From CAXTPV01 sp964249405 (lineage in GTDB: Bacteria > Pseudomonadota > Alphaproteobacteria > Acetobacterales > Acetobacteraceae): DNA of 5,161 bases. The notes under the pieces are model-generated. The model made no database searches, had not been told where the DNA came from, and saw only the letters and a program-made list of their open reading frames with translations. Of this stretch, positions 1 through 5,161 are shown one piece after another (the stretch's first letter is position 1; every line of letters begins with the position of its first letter). The stretch is from NCBI GenBank assembly GCA_964249405.1, contig CAXUBX010000151.1, positions 1-5,161 of the forward strand. The letters run 5' to 3'. The translations under genes were made by a program, and so were the position numbers.

Positions 1-888
1 CTCCAGCAGCGTCGCCGCGACGGCCACCTCGTCGCGACGGGCGCGGGCGCGCTGTTCGGCCGCCTGCTCGTCGCGTTCCGCGGCCGCGACGCGCCGTTCG
101 GCGTCGGCAAGCGCCGCCTCGGCCGCCTCGGCGCGGGCGATTGCGCCCGACGCGGCGCGGCGCGTCCGCTCGCGGGAGATGCCGGCGAGCAGGATCTCCG
201 CGGCCGCCAGCGCCTCGGCCGCCTGCCGATGACGCGCCGCATCCTCCGCCTGACGCGACAGCGCGGCGAAACGCTCGTCGAGCCCGCGCCGGAGATCCGC
301 GACCCGCACGAGGTTGGCTTCGGCCGCGCGCAGCCGAAGCTCCGCCTCGTGCCGGCGCGCCTGCAGCCCGGTGACCCCGGCCGCCTCCTCCAGCACCGCG
401 CGCCGCTCCTCGGGGCGTGCGTCGACCAGGAAGGCGACCCGGCCCTGGCTGACCATCGCCGACGACCGCGCGCCGCTCGCCATGTCGGCGAACAACGTCT
501 GGACGTCGCGCGCCCGGACCGCGCGTCCATTGATCCGGTAGGTCGACCCGACGTCGCGCTCGATCTCGCGGGCGATCTCCAGCTCGGTCTCGCGGTCGAG
601 CGGCGCCGGGGCGAGGCCGGCCGCATCGTCGAGATGGAGCGCGACGCTCGCGATGTTGCGGGACGGCCGCGCCGCCGATCCGGCGAAGATCACTTCGTCC
701 ATCTCGCCGCCGCGGAGCGACCTGGCGCTGGTCTCGCCCATCGCCCAGCGCAGCGCCTCGACGACGTTCGACTTTCCGCAGCCGTTCGGGCCGACGATCC
801 CGGTCAGACCGGGAAGGATCTCGATCGTGACGGGCTCCGCGAAGCTCTTGAAGCCGGCGACGCGGAGGCGGGTGATGGTGGCGGGCAG
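1..888 (-). CDS. smc: Chromosome segregation protein SMC, N-terminal 296 residues (gene runs off the left edge)
   Basis: SMC is a cytoplasmic ATPase that, with ScpA and ScpB, compacts and helps segregate the chromosome. The visible part is the N-terminal half of the ATPase head plus the start of the coiled coil. It opens with PATITRLRVAGFKSF. The Walker A motif GPNGCGKSN lies at residues 33-41, followed by VVEALRWAMGE and the family block SLRGGEMDEVIFAG (57-70). The Q-loop VSQGRV is at 146-151 and LEEAAGVTG at 166-174. From about residue 177 the sequence is Ala/Arg/Glu-rich heptad-like coiled coil. The hinge, returning coil, signature motif and Walker B are outside the window. No ATG, GTG or TTG precedes the conserved first strand in frame before the dsbA stop. 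I therefore place the start at CTG (888-886), five bases after a GGGAGG Shine-Dalgarno. It is the last visible gene of the leftward unit, 27 bases after the dsbA-like gene. The family assignment is very secure; the start codon is inferred. Confidence 0.95.
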   Translation of the reverse strand, partial: MPATITRLRVAGFKSFAEPVTIEILPGLTGIVGPNGCGKSNVVEALRWAMGETSARSLRGGEMDEVIFAGSAARPSRNIASVALHLDDAAGLAPAPLDRETELEIAREIERDVGSTYRINGRAVRARDVQTLFADMASGARSSAMVSQGRVAFLVDARPEERRAVLEEAAGVTGLQARRHEAELRLRAAEANLVRVADLRRGLDERFAALSRQAEDAARHRQAAEALAAAEILLAGISRERTRRAASGAIARAEAAEAALADAERRVAAAERDEQAAEQRARARRDEVAVAATLLE

Positions 889-899
889 CGTGGCCTCCC
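886..899 (-). promoter_or_regulatory. Ribosome binding site and CTG start of smc
   Basis: On the minus strand GGGAGG (899-894) is followed by the five-base spacer CCACG and then CTG (888-886). This is a strong Shine-Dalgarno at good spacing. The codons between the upstream TGA stop (918-916) and the conserved SMC sequence read S-Q-G-R-S-R-E-A-T-L-P-A-T-I-T, with no conventional start codon among them. The ribosome binding site is therefore what decides the start. ACG, directly before the CTG, is a less likely alternative. Confidence 0.6.
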
Positions 900-915
900 G
901 CGAACGGCCCTGGCT

Positions 916-1509
916 TCAGCCGTCCTTCGCGACGGCGGCGGCGAACTCGTCGTAGGAGAGCTCGCCGGCATGCGTGGTCGAGCCGAACACGAAGGTCGGG
1001 GTCGCCTGGATGTTGTATTTCTTCTGCCCGGCATCCTGCTCGGCGATGATCGCCTTCTGGCGCGCCTGATCGCTCGCCACCGCGTCGAAGGTCGCGGGCG
1101 GCATCCCGGCGAGACCCGCCATCTGGCGGAGCACGGCCTTGCTGTCGACGCCCTGGGCGAAGGCCCAGCGATCCTGGCTCGCGAACAGGGCCTCGATGAA
1201 GGGGAGATAGCGGTCGGCCGGCAACGCGCGCGCGACGGCCGCGGCGAGCAGCGCCACGCGGTCGAGCGGAAAATCGCGGAACACGTAGTAGACGTGGCCG
1301 GTGTCGATCAGCTTCGCCTTGATCGTGGGGAGCACCTCGTTGGCGAAGCGCGCGCAATGGGTGCAGGTGAGCGAGAACCATTCCTGCACGACCGGCGCCT
1401 TCGGATCGCCGATGGCGCGGAGCGGGATCGCCGGAACCGGGTCGGCCAAGGCGGGCCGGACGACGAGAAGCGGAGAAATGGCGAGCAGCGTGCGTCGCGT
1501 CACGATCAT
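916..1509 (-). CDS. Exported DsbA-family thiol:disulfide oxidoreductase (thioredoxin fold)
   Basis: This 197-residue protein is probably a periplasmic oxidoreductase that makes or rearranges disulfides in exported proteins. Residues 1-22 form a signal peptide, starting MIVTRRTLLA and ending with a likely cleavage site ALA/DP; the TRRTLL stretch resembles a twin-arginine motif. The mature domain opens with the strand APVVQEWFSLTC. It carries the redox motif C49-T-H-C52 at the start of a helix, an inserted helical region (about 85-155) typical of DsbA, and the cis-proline loop ATPTF (T170-P171). The start at 1509 puts the signal peptide at the terminus and has GGAG ten bases upstream. Translation from a TTG at 1587 would add a basic, unstructured extension lying in the intergenic repeat, so I rejected it. 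The gene sits between the DUF721 gene and smc in one orientation. CTHC is not the CPHC of E. coli DsbA, so whether it acts as oxidase or isomerase cannot be read from the sequence. Confidence 0.9.
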   Translation of the reverse strand: MIVTRRTLLAISPLLVVRPALADPVPAIPLRAIGDPKAPVVQEWFSLTCTHCARFANEVLPTIKAKLIDTGHVYYVFRDFPLDRVALLAAAVARALPADRYLPFIEALFASQDRWAFAQGVDSKAVLRQMAGLAGMPPATFDAVASDQARQKAIIAEQDAGQKKYNIQATPTFVFGSTTHAGELSYDEFAAAVAKDG

Positions 1510-1626
1510 GGAACGGCGGCTCCGGCGATGGCGGCGCGGAGAGTGATCCGATGCGGCTCGTGCCCCCGTCAAGCTCGGGACGGTCAAGCTCGGACCGGCA
1601 GGCTCGGGGCCGGCAAGGTCGGACCG
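1510..1626 (-). other. Intergenic spacer between the DUF721 gene and the dsbA-like gene
   Basis: This 117-base spacer lies inside an apparent operon and is much longer than the 27-base gap after dsbA. The half next to the DUF721 stop is filled by a 15-base tandem repeat. The other half is a GC-rich leader with GGAG at 1523-1520 as the probable dsbA ribosome binding site. It contains no in-frame stop, but the amino acids it would encode are Arg/Pro/Ser-rich without conserved character. I see no recognisable promoter or U-tract terminator. Confidence 0.6.
1568..1626. repeat. About four tandem copies of a 15-base imperfectly palindromic repeat
   Basis: Written on the plus strand the units are GTCAAGCTCGGGACG (1568-1582), GTCAAGCTCGGACCG (1583-1597), GCAGGCTCGGGGCCG (1598-1612) and GCAAGGTCGGACCG (1613-1626). 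A decayed fifth copy begins at the DUF721 stop codon. Units can fold: CGGTC (1581-1585) pairs with GACCG (1593-1597), and CCGGC (1595-1599) with GCCGG (1609-1613), giving small overlapping hairpins. Stem arms are shared between neighbouring units, so not all can form at once. The array begins immediately after the DUF721 coding sequence and lies in the transcribed spacer before dsbA. Its role is unknown. Confidence 0.75.
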
Positions 1627-2091
1627 TCAGGGGCCGCGGGACGCCTCGATGGCCGAGCGGAGCCGCGCGAGGGCGTCGCCGAGCGGGCCGGAGGGCGCGC
1701 CCGGAACCGGCCTCGGCACGGGGCGCGCCGCCGGCGGTCCGGGACACGGCGCGGCGAGCGGAGGCGCGCCGGCCTGCACGATCCGGATCCGCCGGACGAT
1801 CGTCTCGCCGAGCGCCAGGTTGATCCGTTCGATCAGACTCGCCTCGCGGTGCTGGAGTTCGAGCGCCGTCGGCCCGTCGCAGCCGAGCGTGAGCACGCCG
1901 GCGGCGAGCTTCCGGGGTGCGGCGACGGCGGCGATCCCGGGCCCGACGATCGCGGCCCAGTCGGTCAGCAGCGTCGCCGTCGCGGCCGGACGCCTGCCGA
2001 ATGCCGGGCGGACGATCCTCGGAAGGAGCGCCGACAGCGAGCGCGCGCCGTGCCGCCGCGCGGCCTTGCCGGAGGCTCCCTGATCGACCAT
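1627..2091 (-). CDS. DUF721 / DciA-like protein
   Basis: This 154-residue cytoplasmic protein belongs to the DUF721 family, whose studied member DciA helps load the replicative helicase DnaB in bacteria without DnaC. The DUF721 core spans about residues 17-108. It contains RSLSALLPRIVRPAF, the family signature TDWAAIVG (W45, G50), strand KLAAGVLTLGCDGPTALEL and helix LIERINLALGETIVRRIRI. It is followed by a Pro/Ala-rich linker (about 109-136) and a predicted amphipathic helix LGDALARLRSAIEAS at the C-terminus. The start at 2091 is the ATG closest to the domain, with a weak GGATGGG Shine-Dalgarno eight bases upstream; an adjacent GTG at 2094 is equally possible. Longer versions would run into mutY. 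The gene is first in the leftward unit and diverges from mutY. Family membership is secure. The helicase-loading role is inferred from DciA, not visible here. Confidence 0.87.
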   Translation of the reverse strand: MVDQGASGKAARRHGARSLSALLPRIVRPAFGRRPAATATLLTDWAAIVGPGIAAVAAPRKLAAGVLTLGCDGPTALELQHREASLIERINLALGETIVRRIRIVQAGAPPLAAPCPGPPAARPVPRPVPGAPSGPLGDALARLRSAIEASRGP

Positions 2092-2138
2092 CACCGCGAC
2101 CCATCCATGATGCGACCCACCCGTCACCAGGCCCGCGA
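2092..2138. promoter_or_regulatory. Divergent 47-base intergenic region between the DUF721 gene and mutY
   Basis: The two start codons face away from each other across only 47 bases, so any promoters must overlap each other or lie inside the opposite gene's 5' end. GGATGGG (minus strand, 2106-2100) may serve the DUF721 gene. CCAGG (2127-2131) is a weak candidate Shine-Dalgarno for mutY. I found no good -35/-10 pair on either strand, so the promoter role rests on the arrangement alone. Confidence 0.4.
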
Positions 2139-3257
2139 ATGACCGGCGCTCGGATCGCCGGTGCCGAACGGCCGCCGGCGCCCGCCTCGGACCTGCTCGG
2201 ATGGTATGCACGCCATCGCCGGGTCCTGCCATGGCGCGCCGGCCCTGGCGAGACGCCGGATCCCTACCGCGTCTGGCTGAGCGAGATCATGCTCCAGCAG
2301 ACCACCGTGGCGGCGGTCGGCCCGTATTTCGCGCGCTTCCTCGACCGCTTTCCGGATCTCCGCACGCTGGCCGAGGCGCCCGAGACGGCGGTGCTCTCGC
2401 TCTGGGCCGGGCTCGGCTACTACGCGCGGGGACGCAATCTCCACGCCTGCGCCCGACGGGTGACGGTGTCGCACGGCGGTGTTCTTCCCGCCGACATCGC
2501 GTCCCTCGAGCGTCTTCCGGGGATCGGCCGCTACACCGCGCGTGCGATCGCCGCGATCGCGTTCGCGATCCCGTGCGTTCCGGTGGACGGCAATGTCGAG
2601 CGGGTGGTCGCGCGTCTGCACGGCGTCGAGGCGCCGTTGCCGGGATCCCGGCCCCGCCTCGTCTCGCTCGCGACCGCCCTCGGCACCGACCCCGCGGCGA
2701 GGGCGGCGCCGTCCGACTTCGCTCAGGCCCTGTTCGACCTCGGTGCCACGATCTGCACGCCGCGCCGTCCGGCCTGCGTCCTCTGCCCCTGGCGGGTGCC
2801 TTGCGAGGCACGTCGAGCCGGCCTTGCCGAGACCCTGCCGCGGAAGGCCGCACGCAAGGTCCGCCCCACGCGATACGGGGTCGTGTTCAGGCTGGAGGAC
2901 GACGCCGGGAACCTGCTCCTGCGGCGGCGCCCCCCGCGCGGTCTGTTCGCCGGCATGACCGAGCTGCCCGGCACGGCCTGGCGCGCCCAGCCCTGGAGCG
3001 TGCGGCATGCGGTGGACGAGGCAGCGCCCGTGGACGCCGTCGAGTGGCGCGAGGCCGGCACCGTCCGGCACGGGCTCACCCACATGGAGCTCGAACTCAC
3101 GGTGCTCGCCGGGAGGCTGCCCGCGATCGCCTGCCGCGACGGCGGCTTCCTGCACCCGGCGGACCGCCTCGCCGAGGCCGGCCTGCCGACCGTGATGCGG
3201 CGCTGCGCCGCGATCGCCGCGGATCGCGAACACGTGACGAAGCTGACGACTAACTAA
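2139..3257 (+). CDS. mutY: A/G-specific adenine DNA glycosylase MutY
   Basis: MutY removes adenine mispaired with 8-oxoguanine, preventing G:C to T:A mutations. The 372-residue length is normal for the family. The catalytic domain has WLSEIMLQQTTV with the catalytic glutamate E49, and WAGLGYYARGRNL. The helix-hairpin-helix is LPGIGRYTARAI (126-137), and the catalytic aspartate D150 lies in PVDGNVERVVAR. Four cysteines spaced C206-X6-C213-X2-C216-X5-C222 form the iron-sulfur cluster loop expected of MutY. A Nudix-like C-terminal domain (about 243-360) contains RRRPPRGLFAGMTELPG and RHGLTHMELEL, the region that reads 8-oxoguanine. The ATG at 2139 is the first start downstream of the divergent DUF721 start and gives a normal N-terminus (LLGWYARHRRVLPWR). 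An upstream in-frame extension to 1917 would overlap the DUF721 coding region and is Arg-rich, so I rejected it. All key catalytic and cluster residues are present. Confidence 0.97.
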   Translation: MTGARIAGAERPPAPASDLLGWYARHRRVLPWRAGPGETPDPYRVWLSEIMLQQTTVAAVGPYFARFLDRFPDLRTLAEAPETAVLSLWAGLGYYARGRNLHACARRVTVSHGGVLPADIASLERLPGIGRYTARAIAAIAFAIPCVPVDGNVERVVARLHGVEAPLPGSRPRLVSLATALGTDPAARAAPSDFAQALFDLGATICTPRRPACVLCPWRVPCEARRAGLAETLPRKAARKVRPTRYGVVFRLEDDAGNLLLRRRPPRGLFAGMTELPGTAWRAQPWSVRHAVDEAAPVDAVEWREAGTVRHGLTHMELELTVLAGRLPAIACRDGGFLHPADRLAEAGLPTVMRRCAAIAADREHVTKLTTN

Positions 3258-3299
3258 CATTCCGGGATCGCTTTCCGCTCCTGTCCGCGTGGCGGAATG
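3258..3299 (+). repeat. Inverted repeat after mutY
   Basis: CATTCCG (3258-3264), starting right after the mutY stop, pairs perfectly with CGGAATG (3293-3299) across a 28-base loop. Inside the loop TTCCGC (3273-3278) can instead pair with GCGGAA (3292-3297), so two mutually exclusive stems share the 3' arm. No run of T follows; the next bases are CCGCGCGGGG. It is therefore a poor intrinsic terminator, and transcription may continue into the beta-helix gene 71 bases downstream of mutY. Confidence 0.4.
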
Positions 3300-3317
3300 C
3301 CGCGCGGGGAAGTTTGC

Positions 3318-3331
3318 GGGACGGCATCGTG
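3318..3331 (+). promoter_or_regulatory. Ribosome binding site and GTG start chosen for the beta-helix gene
   Basis: GGGA (3318-3321) lies seven bases before GTG (3329-3331), and translation from there gives a compact signal peptide beginning with Met-Lys. An earlier TTG at 3314 would add five residues including an Asp before the signal peptide. It sits only three bases after GGGGA (3306-3310), too close for good initiation. An ATG at 3344 would remove the basic residue in front of the hydrophobic segment. Confidence 0.5.
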
Positions 3332-5161
3332 AAGCCATTGATCATGTCGGCCGCATGTGCGCTGGCGGGCATCGGCTCCTGCCGGGCCGCCGACCCCGAC
3401 GCGGGCTGGGCGGCCCTCGCCAGCGCCTCGACCTCGTCGCCCGCTGCCGTGGCCGCCGGCGATCTCGACGAGAGCTGGACGGCACCGGACGGACGGACGG
3501 TCACGCTGCGCGCCAGGACGCCGCACCCCGTCGGCGACGCCGTCGAGACCGTTCCCGCGAGCGCCGCCAGCGGCGACGCGACACCGGCGTTCGCCGACGC
3601 GATCGCCGCCGCCAGGGCGTCGGGCGCCGCGGTGCTGTCGATTCCCGAAGGCACCTACACGTTCGACAGCCTCGACGCGAGCACGCTCGGGCACCTCGTG
3701 CTGTCGGGCCTCACCGACATGACGATCGAGGGCAACAACGCCACCCTCGTGTTCGAGAACAATGCGGACGGCATCTACGTGACGGAGAGCCAGCGGCTGC
3801 TGATCCGCGACCTGAACGTGACCTACGGGTTCAACACCGTCTCCGTCGGCACGATGCGGGAGACCAACGGCACGATCTCGCTCGCGATCACCCGATCGAC
3901 CTATCCGATCACCGCCGCCGATGGCATCGGATACCTCGCCGAATACGACAGCGCGAACCACGTGTTCGTTCCGGGCGGCATCCGCCTCTACCAGCCGATC
4001 TCTCCGACCCTCGTGAGCGCCGACACCTACACGTCGCCGTCCTTCACGTCCGCCATGGTCGGCAGAACCTTCGCCGTGTTCCACCACTATTACGGCGGCA
4101 CGGCCGTCGAGATCGAGGACACGCCGGTCGACGGCGCCGCCCAGGACCAGGACATCACGCTCGACGGCGTCGACGTGCAGTCGGGTCCCGGCATGGGCAT
4201 CATCGGCTACGGATATGCCAGAGGGCTCGCGATCATCAACTCGTCGGTCGCGCCCTCGCCGGGTGCCCTGTTCAGCACCGAATACGACGGCATCCACCTG
4301 CAGCTCGGCGGTGGCGACACGGTGATCGCGAACGACACGGTCGCGGGCACCGGCGACGACGCGATCAACGCGGCCGCCCCGGTGATGACGATCGCCGGTC
4401 TCGATCCGGGCGGCGACACCGTCACGCTCGGCGTCTACTCCCGCTTCGTGATGCCGGGCGACACGCTCGCCTTCTTTGATCCGGGCGACGATCTGCTCGG
4501 CACCGCGACGGTCAGCTCGGTCCCCGATCGCTCCTATCCGAACTCGACCGTCGTTCTCGCGTCTCCGGTCCCCGGCATCAACACGAGCGATCTGGTGCGC
4601 GACGTCGCCTTCGCGAACGACCGGCTCGCGATCACCGGCAACACGATCAGCGACTGCGAATGCCACGCGATCCTGCTGCAGACGCCGGACGCCCTCGTCA
4701 GCGGGAACACGATCTCGGAGACCGCGAACGGCGGCATCGAGGCGCTCAGCGACATCGGTGCCTTCCTGGAAGGGACCGGCGCGATCGACGACCTGATCGA
4801 GGACAACAGTCTGGCCTCGACCGGCACCGATCCGACGATCGCGATGAACTGGGGGGCGATCAGCCTCTACGGGGCGACCACCGCCGGGCTCGACGCATCG
4901 GACATCAACGCCTCGGTCACCATCCTCGACAACCGGATCCAGGAGGCGACCGGCGAAGGCTGCATCACGGTGGCCAGCAGCTTCGACGTCGCCGCGAGCG
5001 GCAACACCTGCACCGACACCAATCTGGGGGAGGCGCCAGGCAGCCCGGGCATCGACGTCGCGAACGCCGACACCGTCGCGCTGTCGGGCAACACGCTCTC
5101 AGGCGCATCGACCGGGCCGGTCGTGGTCGAGAGTTCGGCGTCCAACGTCACGTCGCACTAG
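3329..5161 (+). CDS. Exported right-handed parallel beta-helix protein, possibly a GH110-like glycosidase
   Basis: This is a 610-residue protein whose stop codon ends the window. Residues 1-20 are an export signal (KPLIMSAACALAGIGSCRA); C18 in GIGSC could alternatively be a lipoprotein cysteine. After a linker, about 85-165 resembles the cap and first coils of pectate-lyase-like helices (AFADAIAAARASGAAVLSIP, EGTYTF, LTDMTIEGNNATLVF, LLIRDLNV). A non-helical stretch follows (about 166-260), then further coils. D320 in EYDGIHLQ is followed one coil later by the pair D343-D344 in GTGDDAIN. About 350-425 looks like an inserted beta domain (RFVMPGDTLAFFDPGDD). Coils then resume with ITGNTI, LVSGNTI, IEDNSL, ILDNRI, ASGNTC and LSGNTL, an Asn ladder seen in PbH1/NosD-type repeats. 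Beta-helix fold and export are well supported. The aspartate layout recalls GH110 alpha-galactosidases and, more loosely, GH28, but the substrate is unknown. Its only neighbour, mutY, gives no functional hint. Confidence 0.85.
   Translation: MKPLIMSAACALAGIGSCRAADPDAGWAALASASTSSPAAVAAGDLDESWTAPDGRTVTLRARTPHPVGDAVETVPASAASGDATPAFADAIAAARASGAAVLSIPEGTYTFDSLDASTLGHLVLSGLTDMTIEGNNATLVFENNADGIYVTESQRLLIRDLNVTYGFNTVSVGTMRETNGTISLAITRSTYPITAADGIGYLAEYDSANHVFVPGGIRLYQPISPTLVSADTYTSPSFTSAMVGRTFAVFHHYYGGTAVEIEDTPVDGAAQDQDITLDGVDVQSGPGMGIIGYGYARGLAIINSSVAPSPGALFSTEYDGIHLQLGGGDTVIANDTVAGTGDDAINAAAPVMTIAGLDPGGDTVTLGVYSRFVMPGDTLAFFDPGDDLLGTATVSSVPDRSYPNSTVVLASPVPGINTSDLVRDVAFANDRLAITGNTISDCECHAILLQTPDALVSGNTISETANGGIEALSDIGAFLEGTGAIDDLIEDNSLASTGTDPTIAMNWGAISLYGATTAGLDASDINASVTILDNRIQEATGEGCITVASSFDVAASGNTCTDTNLGEAPGSPGIDVANADTVALSGNTLSGASTGPVVVESSASNVTSH

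Noticed and set aside
1510..1587. An N-terminal extension of the DsbA-like protein from a TTG at 1587
   Set aside because: It would bury the signal peptide 26 residues in and begin inside the tandem repeat array. The ATG at 1509 gives a normal exported protein.
889..1626. The DUF721, dsbA and smc genes are all in one reading frame with only two TGA codons (1629-1627 and 918-916) between them, suggesting a recoded TGA or a polyprotein
   Set aside because: Stops are rare in GC-rich spacers, so shared frames arise by chance. dsbA has its own signal peptide and ribosome binding site, smc has a strong ribosome binding site, and the spacer translations look non-coding. No selenocysteine element is apparent.
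229..2142. A 637-codon plus-strand open frame covering the smc, dsbA and DUF721 genes
   Set aside because: It is antisense to three genes with clear conserved motifs. Its translation is Arg/Gly/Asp-rich with no recognisable domain, as expected for an opposite-strand shadow in GC-rich DNA.
2092..2232. An N-terminal extension of the DUF721 protein to 2232
   Set aside because: It would overlap the 5' end of mutY, and its sequence is Arg/Ala-rich with no match to the family. The ATG at 2091 lies just before the conserved domain.
3258..3299. An intrinsic transcription terminator for mutY
   Set aside because: The stem is only seven base pairs with a 28-base loop and is not followed by a T run, so I list it only as an inverted repeat.
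3289..4479. A 396-codon plus-strand open frame overlapping the beta-helix gene in another frame
   Set aside because: It is dominated by Arg and His runs typical of a frame-shifted reading of GC-rich coding DNA. It has no ribosome binding site or domain.
3254..4666. A 470-codon minus-strand open frame opposite the beta-helix gene
   Set aside because: Its translation is an Arg/Val/Asp/Gly-rich shadow (many RDR, GDR and VDR runs) lacking domain features. The plus strand has a signal peptide and regular beta-helix coils.

Overview
This is a GC-rich chromosomal stretch from what looks like an alphaproteobacterium. The SMC head, MutY and DUF721 sequences resemble those I associate with Rhodospirillales/Acetobacteraceae (for example RSLRGGEMDEVIFAG in SMC and LPWRAG...DPYRVWLSEIMLQQTTVAAV in MutY). 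That placement is from memory, not from a search. I see no tRNA, rRNA, CRISPR array, insertion sequence or phage gene.

Layout. Three genes read leftwards (minus strand) in the order DUF721/DciA-like protein (2091-1627), exported DsbA-like thioredoxin-fold protein (1509-916) and smc (888 to beyond the left edge). They look like one transcription unit: the gaps are 117 and 27 bases, and smc has a strong Shine-Dalgarno sequence directly after dsbA. The 117-base gap holds about four copies of a 15-base, internally palindromic tandem repeat. smc has no ATG, GTG or TTG in a sensible place and appears to start at CTG.

mutY (2139-3257) diverges from this unit across only 47 bases. It is followed by a 71-base gap with a weak inverted repeat, and then by a same-strand gene for an exported right-handed parallel beta-helix protein (3329-5161). 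That gene's stop codon is the last three bases of the window.

Functionally, the left and middle parts are a genome-maintenance neighbourhood: chromosome condensation (SMC), putative replicative helicase loading (DciA-like) and adenine excision opposite 8-oxoguanine (MutY), with a periplasmic oxidoreductase inserted. The beta-helix protein is the accessory element. Its Asp plus Asp-Asp pair one coil later, and a non-helical insertion after that pair, recall GH110 alpha-1,3-galactosidases, so it may be a divergent extracytoplasmic glycosidase. I found no convincing undescribed multi-gene system; this protein is the best candidate for novelty.
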